In this document: piece by piece, positions 1 through 9,011 of the stretch
How positions within the stretch are numbered: position 1 is the first letter of the stretch
How the letters are laid out: every line of letters starts with the position of its first letter
Assembly (NCBI GenBank): GCA_005808505.1
Contig: SYLX01000042.1
Location: 1 to 43,607 of the forward strand
Direction of reading: 5' to 3'
Length of the DNA: 43,607 nucleotides
Origin: Bdellovibrionales bacterium
GTDB taxonomy: Bacteria; Bdellovibrionota; Bdellovibrionia; Bdellovibrionales; JAMPXM01
The notes under the pieces: model-generated
Told to the model about the DNA's origin: nothing
Databases searched by the model: none
What the model saw: the letters and a program-made list of their open reading frames with translations, nothing else
Program-made: the position numbers and the translations under genes

Positions 1-343
1 CAGCCGGCACGTGCACGTCAGTAAACTTCAACACCGGAAATAAATCCGTGTTGATATTGATCACACCGTCACCGGAGTATACACCCTCATGAAAGTTCGG
101 AAGCGTCGTCGCATCGAGCTTTCCATGCTCACCCCGACCGACCGTGAAACCAGAGGCGCGAAAGCCACCTGGAGAACCATCATCCCACTGATCCACCTGC
201 AGCGGCGGCTCAACCCGCCCGGCTGCCGTGTTCACGATCGCCGTGCCCGCTTCAACATTCGCGGGATCACCAAGCGAAATCACGACAGTCTCCGCACGAG
301 CGTCCAGAGAAATACCGAAAATGAGCAACCAACTAAGCAGCAT
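1..343 (-). CDS. Exported protein of unknown function, 3' end outside window
   Basis: The reading frame starts at ATG 343-341 and is open to the window edge, giving about 114 residues. The start is supported by a GGGGGAAG ribosome binding site two bases upstream, and it overlaps the stop of the receiver gene by 11 bases, so it should be translated in the same operon. The first 18 or so residues are hydrophobic and end in DARAE, which fits a signal peptide cleaved after ARA. The mature part is rich in Gly, Asp and Val (for example VVISLGDPANVEAG), consistent with a beta-rich exported protein. I do not recognise a family from the visible part. Its place behind two kinases and a receiver suggests that an envelope protein is co-expressed with the signalling genes, but no partner can be shown. 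Confidence 0.7.
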   Translation of the reverse strand, partial: MLLSWLLIFGISLDARAETVVISLGDPANVEAGTAIVNTAAGRVEPPLQVDQWDDGSPGGFRASGFTVGRGEHGKLDATTLPNFHEGVYSGDGVININTDLFPVLKFTDVHVPA

Positions 344-782
344 CGCTTCCCCCACCGGAAGCTTTATCCCATCCGAGAATGGACCAGATTTTTTGGCGCA
401 GGAATTCACCCTTGAACGGCTTCACGACGTAAGCATCCACGCCCGCTTCGATCGCCTTAGCGACCTTCACGCGCTCTTCAGGAACTTGCGAAGTGATCAT
501 GATAAATTTCGTGTCCTTGCGAAACGGAATTCGACGCACCATTCGCAGGAGTTCGAGGCCATCCACATCGGGCATTTGCCAATCCGACAACACGAGATCA
601 AATGGCTGCTTTTCATCCGCCAAGAGTTTTGCGGCGTGACGGCTGTGATTGGCCGCTTCGATATGCTTGAATCCCCAGGACTCCAAGTATTCCACCAAAA
701 TTGAACGAACCATCCCATCATCCTCGACAACGAGGACCCGCACGCGGCTTAAGAGATGAGAATAGTCGTTCAACTCAACCAT
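333..782 (-). CDS. Single-domain response regulator (CheY-like)
   Basis: This 149-residue protein is one receiver domain with about 13 extra N-terminal residues and a short Gly/Ser tail. The acidic pair E20-D21-D22, the phospho-acceptor D67 (in LVLSDWQMPDVDG), T97 and K121 (VVKPF) are all in place, so it should be phosphorylatable. There is no output domain, so it must act by protein contact or as a phosphorelay intermediate. Its start overlaps the stop of the upstream receiver-kinase gene by 8 bases, and its own stop overlaps the next gene, indicating one transcript. The obvious partners are the two kinases upstream. Whether it binds a flagellar motor like true CheY cannot be told from sequence. 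Confidence 0.93.
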   Translation of the reverse strand: MVELNDYSHLLSRVRVLVVEDDGMVRSILVEYLESWGFKHIEAANHSRHAAKLLADEKQPFDLVLSDWQMPDVDGLELLRMVRRIPFRKDTKFIMITSQVPEERVKVAKAIEAGVDAYVVKPFKGEFLRQKIWSILGWDKASGGGSDAA

Positions 783-2097
783 TCGACTCCGGCTTGGCTT
801 CCTCTTCCTTCACCGGAAAGTGGATCGTAATCTCAAGACCTTTGATTTCGTGGTTTGCGACCGTGAACTTCCCGTCGTGATCCGTCTCGATGATTTCTTT
901 AGAAATCGAAAGACCAAGCCCCGTGCCATTTTCACCTTTTGTCGTGAAGAACGGTTCGCAAACTTTCTCGACGATCTTCTTGTCCACGCCTGGACCGTAG
1001 TCGCGGAACTTCACTTCGATCTTGCCGGCGATTTCAACCACCGAAAGATCAATTTGTCCGCTGGTACCCATCGCGTGCATCGCATTGATCAACAAATTCA
1101 CGTACACCTGCACGAGTGCCGTCGCGTTCCCGTAGATCAGGCAACTCTTCTTGCGGATCCAACAAACGCGAACGTTGTTCGTTTTGATCTGATGCGAGAG
1201 CATCGCCACCGCTTCTTCAAGCGGCTCGTGCGCAAACATCCAACGCTTCGCCAGTCGGTGATCGCCACCTTTATGGAGCGAATCAAAGCGCTTGAGGATC
1301 TCGGCCGCACGGTGAGCCGAACCCAAGATTCCACGAAGCGTTTCGCGAAGTTGCTCGATACTTTTCAAGTTTTCCGACAGCTCCGCTTTTCCGATCATCG
1401 AAGTCAGAATATTGCGGAACTCATGACCGATCCCGCGCGAAACGGTAGCCATCGTCGCGTAACGTTCGTTCTCCAAAAGATGTTTTTGGAGACTCGCCAT
1501 ATGCTCATCTTTGATGTCCTTTTCACGACGCATATTCCAGATCGCGACGCCGCTGCGCGCTTTCTGCAGAATCTCGCCTTGAGTGAATGGCTTGTTCAAA
1601 TAATCCCAGCGGTTGGAGTTTTGCTCACCTAAAAGCGACTGAATCGAGTCAACGTTGCGATCGCTGTAAGCCGTGACGAAAACCGCGAAGATATCCGAGT
1701 CGATTTCGTGAATCCGCTTCACCAACTCGATTCCGTCCATACCCTGCCCAAGAAGGACGTCGAAGAATCCCATCGTGAACGGCTTTTTCTGCGCAATCGA
1801 CCGTTGAACCTCGGCGAAAGCCGCTTCAGCATTGTGAACGATGGTGAGCTCGAATCGCTCCGCAGGTTTGGTCGTCGCGGGCGCGGGCGCCCCGCCGTTT
1901 CCGACGACGCGGCTTGAGCGCTGGATCGGGTAAACGTTGCCCGCCTTCGGCACCAGGATGTCCTTGTACGCTTCCGCGATTCCATGTTCGTCTTCCACGA
2001 CCAAAATGCGGTGGTTCCGTTCCGGCAACTGGCTCAGCCTGCCGTCGATATCCACGGCCGTCTGAACTTTGTCTGCAAGTTTTTTTGCTGTCGTCAT
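775..2097 (-). CDS. Receiver-histidine kinase protein, cytoplasmic
   Basis: The 440-residue protein has an N-terminal receiver domain (about 28-180) followed by a histidine kinase (about 205-435), the reverse of the usual hybrid order. Receiver residues are the VVEDE acidic patch near 33-37, phospho-acceptor D113 (GFFDVLLGQGMDG), T142 and K169. An unusual Ala/Pro/Gly-rich insert lies around residues 60-80. In the kinase, H225 sits in GHEFRNILT, the N box is NLLINAMHAMG, and the G boxes are DYGPGVD and GTGLGLSI. No membrane segment is visible. The ATG overlaps the stop of the upstream membrane kinase (ATGA). The order membrane kinase, receiver-kinase, single receiver would suit a phosphorelay running H423, D113, H225, D67; that path is inference. 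Confidence 0.92.
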   Translation of the reverse strand: MTTAKKLADKVQTAVDIDGRLSQLPERNHRILVVEDEHGIAEAYKDILVPKAGNVYPIQRSSRVVGNGGAPAPATTKPAERFELTIVHNAEAAFAEVQRSIAQKKPFTMGFFDVLLGQGMDGIELVKRIHEIDSDIFAVFVTAYSDRNVDSIQSLLGEQNSNRWDYLNKPFTQGEILQKARSGVAIWNMRREKDIKDEHMASLQKHLLENERYATMATVSRGIGHEFRNILTSMIGKAELSENLKSIEQLRETLRGILGSAHRAAEILKRFDSLHKGGDHRLAKRWMFAHEPLEEAVAMLSHQIKTNNVRVCWIRKKSCLIYGNATALVQVYVNLLINAMHAMGTSGQIDLSVVEIAGKIEVKFRDYGPGVDKKIVEKVCEPFFTTKGENGTGLGLSISKEIIETDHDGKFTVANHEIKGLEITIHFPVKEEEAKPESNG

Positions 2098-4214
2098 GCG
2101 GCGGTCCTCTGCGTTTCGCTAACCAATGGAAGTTCGATTCTGAAGGCACAGCCCTCGCCCGGCATCGAGCGGGCAAGCTCGATGTCCCCGCCGAAAGCGC
2201 GGATAAAGCGCCGACTGATGGAGAGCCCGAGTCCCGTGCCCTCATCCGGTGCCTTCGTGGAAAACTGCACTTCAAATAATTTCGTTCTATGCTCATCTTT
2301 GATGCCGACGCCATTGTCGGCGATTTCGATCTGCAAACGCCCTTCACTCACCTGCGTCTGCACCAAAATACGTCCCTTGAAAGCTGCGTCACCTTGCTTT
2401 TTAGCGCGAACGGCTTGAATGGAATTTCTCAGCAAATTCGTGATGATCTGCGTGAACTCATCAGGATCGACTTTCACCTGATCTTGGGCATCGGCAAACT
2501 CTTCCACGATCTGGATTCCGTGCATCTCCGCAAGATCAGCCATGACTTTCACAGCCTCGCGCAACAAATCGCGTCCCGACAGCGCTTTCAAATCACCCTT
2601 CACGCGAGTCAGCGCCCGCATGTCTTGAACGATCTTGTTGATGCGGTTGGATTCCTTCAAAACGAAATCCATATCTGAAACGAGCGCCGCGATTTCGCCT
2701 TTGACCGCGTTTTCCATACGGCGAACGTTGTCGAGATCTTCTTCCCACAGGGATTTCGTCTGATCAATTTGCGAAGGGGCTTTCCAATTTTGGACAAGCT
2801 GATCGAAACCACCGTTTAGAACGTCGTCTTGCCAAGCTTTCACGATGCCGCTTGCGAGTTCGACTTCCTGTACGGGAACATCTTGGATCCTCGAGCGCAC
2901 TTTTTCCAAACGAGCTACGATGCTCGTCAACGGATTCAAGATTTCGTGGGCGGCACGACCCGCGACTTCACCGACGGTCGCCATGCGGGTGGATTGCAGC
3001 AAAGCTTCCTGCGTTTTCTTGACCGCAATATTCTGCTCTTCTAGCCGTCGCGTGCGATCTTTGACTTTAGTTTCGAGATCACGATTGACCTCGACCAAAC
3101 GTTCGCGAGACGCCGACAAGTCCTTCAACATCGAGTTGAAGGAACTCGCCAAAAGCGCGATTTCATCACGGGTTTTCACATCGATGGTTGGCTGAAGCTC
3201 GCCTGCCGAAACTTTCTTCGTCGCTTCAACGAGCGCTTGGATCGGCTGCGTGAGCGACCGCGAGAAAAACACCGCCGCCAAGAACGCTAAGGTCACCGCG
3301 ATCATCGCAAAAACCAACGAACGCTGAACAAGCGATTCAACCGCCGAGAACGCGTGGCGCCCGTCGACCTGCGAGAGGATAACGATCTTGCCGCCATGAC
3401 TTAAGGAATGAGCGCCGAGGATCTCACGCCCCTCGTGCTCAAAGCGCAGGACTCCGGTCCGGATGTTCGGGGCCGTAGCGGCTTTGAAGAGCGGGTGTCC
3501 GGCAAGCTTACCCGCGGTCGCCATCTTAGACGGATCAGCCGAAACTAAGACTTCACCGAAACGGTTCACGGCTGTGACTTCATTCAATCGCGAGTTTGAA
3601 AACGATTGGAGAATTTTGTCCGCGCGAACAAACGCGATCATCGCAAACGGAGCCCGCTCTTGCCTTGAACGACCGCCACTGTCGGAGACGACGCTTTTTC
3701 CAAAACCGATCAAGGGCGGGCCATTTGGAATCGTCGCGTTCCACACGGCTTCGCCCGCGGTTTGTATTTCCGGAAACGGATAGGGCCGCTCTTGAGCGAG
3801 AGCCTCTTTGAAGAATTTTTCGCTCAAACCGTAAGTTTCGCTAAATTCTTTGTCCGCGAAAAACACGTGGTCGATCTTTCCGAAGCCGTAGCTGGCCGCA
3901 AGGAAAACAATGTTCGAATCATTCTGTAAAACATCGTTCAGAAGCGCTTTTGATCGCTGCGAAGCTTCGGACGATGATTCTTGAGATAGCGAGAGAACAG
4001 CCGCGAGCTTCATCTTGTCCGCTATGCCGCGAAAAAGCGTACTCACATCCGACGCCAAACCGGAAACGGCTCCTCGATTCAAATCAAAAACCAATTCGAT
4101 TTTGTCGCGACGGAAAATATGCGATGCGAGAAAAAGGTAGGAGACAACGCTGAAAACGAGAAGCAGCGTCGTCACGACCAAGAATTTGTAGCGAATCGGA
4201 AACCGAATTCTCAT
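2094..4214 (-). CDS. Membrane sensor histidine kinase with HAMP domain
   Basis: The 706-residue protein has a first membrane helix at about 10-30, a periplasmic sensor region of about 265 residues (Cache-like in length, family not certain), a second helix at about 299-318, a HAMP domain at about 319-371, a coiled-coil linker, and a kinase core. H423 lies in AAHEILNPLTSI, the N box is NLLRNSIQAV, and the G boxes are DNGVGIKDE and GTGLGLSISRRF. The segment between H box and N box is longer than usual by roughly 60-80 residues and mostly helical. It is the first gene of a minus-strand operon that continues through a receiver-kinase and a receiver. No DNA-binding regulator is in the operon. The ligand is unknown. 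Confidence 0.93.
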   Translation of the reverse strand: MRIRFPIRYKFLVVTTLLLVFSVVSYLFLASHIFRRDKIELVFDLNRGAVSGLASDVSTLFRGIADKMKLAAVLSLSQESSSEASQRSKALLNDVLQNDSNIVFLAASYGFGKIDHVFFADKEFSETYGLSEKFFKEALAQERPYPFPEIQTAGEAVWNATIPNGPPLIGFGKSVVSDSGGRSRQERAPFAMIAFVRADKILQSFSNSRLNEVTAVNRFGEVLVSADPSKMATAGKLAGHPLFKAATAPNIRTGVLRFEHEGREILGAHSLSHGGKIVILSQVDGRHAFSAVESLVQRSLVFAMIAVTLAFLAAVFFSRSLTQPIQALVEATKKVSAGELQPTIDVKTRDEIALLASSFNSMLKDLSASRERLVEVNRDLETKVKDRTRRLEEQNIAVKKTQEALLQSTRMATVGEVAGRAAHEILNPLTSIVARLEKVRSRIQDVPVQEVELASGIVKAWQDDVLNGGFDQLVQNWKAPSQIDQTKSLWEEDLDNVRRMENAVKGEIAALVSDMDFVLKESNRINKIVQDMRALTRVKGDLKALSGRDLLREAVKVMADLAEMHGIQIVEEFADAQDQVKVDPDEFTQIITNLLRNSIQAVRAKKQGDAAFKGRILVQTQVSEGRLQIEIADNGVGIKDEHRTKLFEVQFSTKAPDEGTGLGLSISRRFIRAFGGDIELARSMPGEGCAFRIELPLVSETQRTAA

Positions 4215-4251
4215 GTCTTTAACTAGGTTTGTGCGTTTTTATCCTTAAGAC

Positions 4252-4278
4252 TTATCGGTATCACTGCGCATAAACTCA
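4252..4278 (-). promoter_or_regulatory. Sigma-28-like promoter before the kinase operon
   Basis: On the minus strand the -10-like octamer ACCGATAA (4259-4252) matches 7 of 8 bases of the sigma-28 consensus GCCGATAA. The -35 position 15 bases upstream reads TGAG, a poor match to TAAA. It would give a leader of about 30 bases before the ATG at 4214. The call relies mostly on the -10 match. Confidence 0.35.
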
Positions 4279-4372
4279 GGCCTGAAGGCCGCATCACGGC
4301 CCACAAAACGAAATCCACGACCTTGGCCTTGCGCCAAGGCGGGACGACTCACCGAATCCTAACGTGTTTTTC

Positions 4373-5980
4373 TCAAGATGAGATTCGCGCGCGGTCCTGG
4401 ACCCGTCGCTTAAAGAGTTCGTCGAGCTGCTCGGAGAGATCCGCAATCGCCTCTTGGCGTCGACGATCTTGAAAAGAAAGCTGAGGCAAATAATCAGGCT
4501 TTGCAAACTCGGATGTCTTCAACAGCCGTGCAAGCGATACAACGGGACCCTTCAAGCTCCCTACGCTCGCCAACTTCAAATTTCCAGCTTCGACTTTCTT
4601 TTGATCGTTTGCTCTCAAAAACTGCTCAACGAGCGGTCCATGAAATCGAGCATCATAGATCGCCATTGCGGGCTTCCCATCGAGACCCGCGATTCTCTTA
4701 ATCGCTTCCGCCGGAGAGAGCTGAGCATAACCAGGTCGAATGCTGGTGAGCTTATCGAACTCATCCGCAAACGCACAAACTTTCGCGTAGGGCGGAATTT
4801 CTTCCGCTTTAAGTCCGAACGGATATCCTGATCCATCCGCATGCTCGTGATGGTAAAGAACCATGTCTAACGACGCTTTCGGGATTTGAATTTTCTTTTT
4901 AACGAGCGACATCTTTCCCGTGTTGGGATGAAGCTGATAGCGACTGAGATCATCCGGGCTCAACGTTCGACGATCGCGGCCAGCGATATCGGGAGGGAGC
5001 TCCCCCAAACCAACATCATGCAAGAGACCACCGATCCGCAGCGTCTCGGGCTCAGTCAACCCCAGTGCTAAACCAAATAGCGCGCAGTATGCCGCAACAT
5101 TTTGACTGTGTGACGCGCTCGTTAGCTTTTGGGCGGCAAACGAAGTCACCTTCTCTTCTAGATCTTTTTTTGGACCATCGGTGTCGGCGAGGTCCTTTAC
5201 AAACGCCTTAAGATTCTCGAGCATTTGTTTAGCATCATCTTCTTCGAAATCATCTTCGGCGAAGAAGCCGCCAATGAGTCCTCCGATGTGACCCGCGATG
5301 CGGCGACTTTTCTCAAGAGCCGTCAAAGCCGGATCATCGCTAAACTCCTTCAACGTTTGCCTCGCATGTTCGCGATAAGCACCGAGATCCGAGCGCCGAA
5401 TGTATAAGTTGTAGTGGCTGTTCTCTTTGAACTTCTTTACGAGCTTTTCATCAACAAGAGAATCTCGCTCGAGATAAAGTATCGTCTTTCGGTTAACCGG
5501 CAGATAAACGTAAAGATCATAAGGAACCACTTTTGATCGCTCGATCTCGATGATGTTGACGCGTATCAGTTGATCAAACGTGATAGCTTTTTGATCGACG
5601 GTGATCGGTGCAAGCTCGCAAACTTTATTGATTAGGAGTTCCTCTTCGAGCGGAGCTTGAAAGAAGCCCTTTAACCCAATCGCGTAGAGATCATTGATGC
5701 GAAATGGAAGTTTGCCGGAATACAGGCCCAAGATCGTAGTCCCTGCATCAGGATAAACGCTGAAAAAAGATTTGATATCCTCTCTCAGCCGCTCGAGCGA
5801 AGTTCGAGAGGTAAATGGCAAAAGCGCCACCCGCGGTGCCTGCGGAAGGTTGAGTCGAGTGAATTCCGCGACCGAGAAAGCAAGCGACGTGTACGAAAAG
5901 GATTCGAAGCGCGTTTTGATCGCGTCCATCGATGGAGGAAGAGCTCGGAGCAGTGGTAGTAAGTGGGTCCCGACCGACAT
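4373..5980 (-). CDS. HD-GYP domain protein, probable cyclic-di-GMP phosphodiesterase
   Basis: The 535-residue protein has an N-terminal region (about 45-130) shaped like a receiver but lacking a clear phospho-acceptor aspartate, a middle region of unknown type, and an HD-GYP domain at about 280-430. The domain has the SHSQNV histidine near 291, H321-D322 (LLHDVG) and an intact HHEHADGSGYP motif at 377-387, so hydrolysis of cyclic-di-GMP to pGpG or GMP is expected. The C-terminal 100 residues are family-like helices and a Lys/Arg-rich tail. AAAGGAG lies 12 bases before the start, a long spacing. It is divergently transcribed from a small receiver gene with only 53 bases between the starts, so the two probably share a control region. 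Confidence 0.9.
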   Translation of the reverse strand: MSVGTHLLPLLRALPPSMDAIKTRFESFSYTSLAFSVAEFTRLNLPQAPRVALLPFTSRTSLERLREDIKSFFSVYPDAGTTILGLYSGKLPFRINDLYAIGLKGFFQAPLEEELLINKVCELAPITVDQKAITFDQLIRVNIIEIERSKVVPYDLYVYLPVNRKTILYLERDSLVDEKLVKKFKENSHYNLYIRRSDLGAYREHARQTLKEFSDDPALTALEKSRRIAGHIGGLIGGFFAEDDFEEDDAKQMLENLKAFVKDLADTDGPKKDLEEKVTSFAAQKLTSASHSQNVAAYCALFGLALGLTEPETLRIGGLLHDVGLGELPPDIAGRDRRTLSPDDLSRYQLHPNTGKMSLVKKKIQIPKASLDMVLYHHEHADGSGYPFGLKAEEIPPYAKVCAFADEFDKLTSIRPGYAQLSPAEAIKRIAGLDGKPAMAIYDARFHGPLVEQFLRANDQKKVEAGNLKLASVGSLKGPVVSLARLLKTSEFAKPDYLPQLSFQDRRRQEAIADLSEQLDELFKRRVQDRARISS

Positions 5981-6033
5981 CTGGCTTTGCTTCTCCTTTC
6001 GACTTCTGCCGTTTTCGATTAATCTTAATCAGA

Positions 6034-6417
6034 ATGGAAACAACAGGCACCATCCTTCTGATCGATCAAGACTCCGAGCTAGCCCAGATCATGGGCTCCT
6101 TCCTTTCGACGCTTGGTTTTCGCGTGCTTCACACAACACGCGTTCGCGAAGCGCTCAAAAAACTATCGAATCAAAAATTCGCGTTCATCTTCGTTGATCC
6201 CGAGCTTCAGCCTGACACACCCGAAACTCTTTTTGCTGAGTTGATGGACCCGGCAAGCCTCAATCATAAAACGCCGCTGATCGTTTCGAGCCTAAACGCT
6301 GAAGCGGCTCTACCGATGTCCGTCGTCAAACGCATCGATTCAATTTTAATGAAGCCATTCACGATAGCCCAGCTCTCATCTGAACTTGCATCAAAGAGAG
6401 AACGGCGCGCTTCTTGA
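6034..6417 (+). CDS. Divergent single-domain receiver protein
   Basis: The start was placed at ATG 6034 because longer in-frame versions would run into the divergent HD-GYP gene. The resulting 127-residue protein is a receiver domain alone: acidic pair around D11/D13 (LLIDQDSE), candidate phospho-acceptor D55 (FIFVDPELQ), S85/S86 in the place of the usual Thr/Ser, and K107 (LMKPF). The loop after D55 lacks the common MPxxDG sequence and reads PELQPDTPE, so it is an atypical receiver. It faces the HD-GYP gene and may serve that protein, which has a degenerate receiver-like N-terminus. No good Shine-Dalgarno sequence is visible. It could also work with the kinases elsewhere in the window. Confidence 0.8.
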   Translation: METTGTILLIDQDSELAQIMGSFLSTLGFRVLHTTRVREALKKLSNQKFAFIFVDPELQPDTPETLFAELMDPASLNHKTPLIVSSLNAEAALPMSVVKRIDSILMKPFTIAQLSSELASKRERRAS

Positions 6418-6459
6418 GCGTGCGGCCGGAGCGAAATTCGAACGACCTAATGGTAGAAA

Positions 6460-8022
6460 CTAAGCCGCGCGCCTCGCGGAGTTATGGGCCTTTGGATCGT
6501 GCGAGAATGGGACGCTTGGAGGACCACTCACTCGTCCATCAAAATCGATCGAACGTGCCGCGCGCCCGCGGACCGTATTTTCGAGATCATGGACCGTTTC
6601 ATGGAGCGCTGCCGACTGATCCTGGAGGATCTGCGCGGTCTCGGCCGCAACTTGCGATGTCTGGGATTGCTCTTGGGTCACTTGGTTCAATTGGTGAACG
6701 GCCTGACTGATCTGATTCACGCCTTGCGATTGTTCCTGGCAAGCCTGCGAGATGGAGCCGTTGAGTTCCGAGACCTCGCCAACTGATTCAACGATTTCTT
6801 TCAGGATTGCACCACTAGCGTCGGCCGTGCGGACGCCTCGCTCGATTTTCATCGAACTCTCCGAGATCAGGTTCGTAATGTCGCGCGCCGAAGTCGCGCT
6901 CCGCTGAGAAAGCGCACGAACAGCTTCAGCGACGACTGCAAATCCGCGTCCCTGCTCGCCGGCACGCGCAGCTTCGACGGCCGCGTTCAATGCCAACAGG
7001 TTCGTCTGAAAAGCGATGTCATCGATCACGTTGACTATCTCTTCGATTTTTCGCGAGCTTGCCGAAATCTCCGACATGGCGGAGAGAAGCTCTGCCACCC
7101 GCGTTTCCCCGCCTCGTGCTTTCTCACTGCTCAAAGTCGAGAGCTCTGCCGCACGACGTGCATTTGCCGCGTTGTTTGCGACGATGGAAGTAATCTCTTC
7201 AAGCGAAGCTGCGGTCTCTTCGAGCGAAGCGGCCTGCTGTGCGGAACTTGACGCCAGGAGATCACTTGTTGTCGCAACCTGTTTTGCTGCAGCCGAAACT
7301 TCTGTCCCGCCTGCCGACAGCCGAGCCGCGATTCCATTCAACGCTTGCGAAATGGACCGAGCAAACCACGCACCGAGAACGAGATTTGTGATGAAGCCGA
7401 TCACTACTAGGCCAGCCGAGGTGCGAATGGCAGCTTCGGTCATCACGCTGGCGTTCTCGCGCGTGGCTGCCGTTTGAGTTTTTTGAAACTTGATCAAGAC
7501 GTCGAATGCGTTATTGTGCTCGACCTTCGCCTTTGGCACCGTTTTAGCTGCGAAAACTTCAACCATCTCGCGAAGCTTCGGATCAGGAGAATTCGTTGCT
7601 TGATTTACGGCTTTCAGACCCTCGCGCGCGACTTCGACAAAAGCAAGCCACTTTGCTTTCTGAGCGTCGAAAAGAGCTTTCTCACCTTCAGCCTGCTGAA
7701 GTTTGAGATACTCGGCCTCCGCCTTATCAACGAGTTCAACGTGTTCTTCAAGCTTCTTGGAGAGACGCTCGACTTCGGTAGAAGGCAGACCCGGCGTGGA
7801 CGCGCGAAGAAAGAGTCGAGCCACCTCAGCTCCGTAGTAACGGATGTCCGAGAGAACCTCGACCTTGACCAGGTTCACGTCCGTAACTTCGTTGAGCGTC
7901 GTGCGGAGCTTTGTCATCGACAAGACTCCGATCCCGCCGGTCACGGCCAAACATAAAGAAACGAACGCCGCGCCGAACATGAGCTTTGCGTTTAAGCTAA
8001 ATTTGTTTAAACCGTGATTCAT
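6460..8022 (-). CDS. Methyl-accepting chemotaxis protein with 4-helix-bundle sensor
   Basis: The 520-residue protein has a membrane helix at about 12-35, a mainly helical periplasmic domain of about 165 residues (4HB_MCP type), a second helix at about 201-222, and a cytoplasmic signalling helix hairpin. The conserved tip is at about 316-365 ([20 protein letters not shown], then [15 protein letters not shown]). The C-terminal tail is short and basic and does not end in a CheR-binding pentapeptide. It should control a CheA kinase through CheW at a receptor array. Neither is next to it, so it stands alone here. A GAGAGGTGG ribosome binding site precedes the start. It converges on the small receiver gene, 42 bases away. 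Confidence 0.95.
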   Translation of the reverse strand: MNHGLNKFSLNAKLMFGAAFVSLCLAVTGGIGVLSMTKLRTTLNEVTDVNLVKVEVLSDIRYYGAEVARLFLRASTPGLPSTEVERLSKKLEEHVELVDKAEAEYLKLQQAEGEKALFDAQKAKWLAFVEVAREGLKAVNQATNSPDPKLREMVEVFAAKTVPKAKVEHNNAFDVLIKFQKTQTAATRENASVMTEAAIRTSAGLVVIGFITNLVLGAWFARSISQALNGIAARLSAGGTEVSAAAKQVATTSDLLASSSAQQAASLEETAASLEEITSIVANNAANARRAAELSTLSSEKARGGETRVAELLSAMSEISASSRKIEEIVNVIDDIAFQTNLLALNAAVEAARAGEQGRGFAVVAEAVRALSQRSATSARDITNLISESSMKIERGVRTADASGAILKEIVESVGEVSELNGSISQACQEQSQGVNQISQAVHQLNQVTQEQSQTSQVAAETAQILQDQSAALHETVHDLENTVRGRAARSIDFDGRVSGPPSVPFSHDPKAHNSARRAA

Positions 8023-8042
8023 GAATTCACCACCTCTCTTCT

Positions 8043-8069
8043 AGATCGGCGGTGAGATTAGAATCTGAA
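8043..8069 (-). promoter_or_regulatory. Possible sigma-28-like promoter before MCP gene
   Basis: On the minus strand GCCGATCT (8050-8043) matches 6 of 8 bases of the sigma-28 -10 octamer, with TTCA 15 bases upstream as a weak -35. The transcript would start about 14 bases before the ATG at 8022, just upstream of the ribosome binding site, which is short but workable. Confidence 0.3.
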
Positions 8070-8144
8070 GACGCGGCGGATTCCGAATTCGTCAAACTCG
8101 TCTTTGTGCCGTGGGCGTAGACTCAGGAAACGACTAAATAAGAT

Positions 8145-9011
8145 CTAGCGACAATTGGGTTGAGTGCCTGGAATGATGTCGTCAATTCGGAATCCCGAAT
8201 TGGGATCGTTAACGCTCGCGAATTGCCCGGAGCCTTTACTCGCCATACCTCGTAAAAGCGTGATCGCGTTCGGATCATTGAATTGACCGTAGTAGATCGT
8301 GCTTAAGCTCACCTGGCCTGGAGCCACACCTAAGAGTGAATCCACATCGCGGGAGAGCGCTTGCGAGTCATAACTTCCATTTTGGTCGTAATAGTCGGTT
8401 GGAAATCCATCCGTCAGTAAGATGATAAAGTAATTTGGTTTGGAAGGTGCGTTCAAATCTGGATCAGCCTGGACTGCCCTTTTCGCCAAAGCTAGAGCAG
8501 CTTTGTAAGGCGTCGCACCTTTATCCTCGATTCCGTAGAAATCTTGAATGGCGTAGCCCATAGGTGTGGGCTTGGAAGCAAAAACCGGATTCTGATTGTT
8601 TCCGCCTTGAATCAGCGAAAACGCGCTCGTGCCTTGAAAGACAGCGAAGCTCCAATCAAAATTTGTTTTGTGACGATAACGGCGGAAAAAATCGCCGATC
8701 GCCCCGCCTCGAAACTCTTTTTGCGGATCCGTGGGCGGCGTACAGTAGTGTGTTCCACATCCGTTGCTTCCCTGGTTAGCGGTTGTCTGCACGTTTGAAC
8801 CCGATGCATCCACTAAGAAGAGGATTTTCGTCTGCCGATAGATCGACTCGACATCCGTGCAAGTCGAGGGAGGATTGGTAAGAGGATTTGCACCAGGCGA
8901 ACCAGAATCTTTCTGCACGGCCGAGAAATTCACATCACTGCACGCTGATGACAACGCTCCGACGATCACCAATGAAAGAAGCGGTATAATCCGAGAGAAT
9001 GAGATCGCCAT
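8145..9011 (-). CDS. Exported vWA-domain protein, probable lipoprotein
   Basis: The 288-residue protein starts with a hydrophobic leader ending ALSSAC, with C24 a possible lipidation site; the -3 residue is Ser rather than Leu, so the lipobox is not classical. A von Willebrand factor A domain begins with ILFLVDASGS, giving MIDAS residues D68, S70 and S72. The later ATPYKAA and LLTDGFPTD segments fit the remaining metal-site positions. It probably binds a divalent metal and a protein partner at the cell envelope. The start has an AGGAGG site 9 bases upstream. It faces away from the CAP-domain gene across a 339-base gap. The ligand and any operon partner are unknown. Confidence 0.85.
   Translation of the reverse strand: MAISFSRIIPLLSLVIVGALSSACSDVNFSAVQKDSGSPGANPLTNPPSTCTDVESIYRQTKILFLVDASGSNVQTTANQGSNGCGTHYCTPPTDPQKEFRGGAIGDFFRRYRHKTNFDWSFAVFQGTSAFSLIQGGNNQNPVFASKPTPMGYAIQDFYGIEDKGATPYKAALALAKRAVQADPDLNAPSKPNYFIILLTDGFPTDYYDQNGSYDSQALSRDVDSLLGVAPGQVSLSTIYYGQFNDPNAITLLRGMASKGSGQFASVNDPNSGFRIDDIIPGTQPNCR

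Noticed and set aside
228..704. Plus-strand frame over the CheY-like gene
   Set aside because: Opposite strand to a clear receiver domain, and no ribosome binding site.
820..1632. A 270-codon plus-strand frame opposite the receiver-kinase gene
   Set aside because: It is the antisense of a gene with intact kinase and receiver motifs; its own product has no recognisable domain. Similar long antisense frames over other signalling genes were dropped for the same reason.
4321..4340. Small inverted repeat CCTTGG/CCAAGG downstream of the HD-GYP gene
   Set aside because: Stem of six with no T run; too weak to call a terminator.
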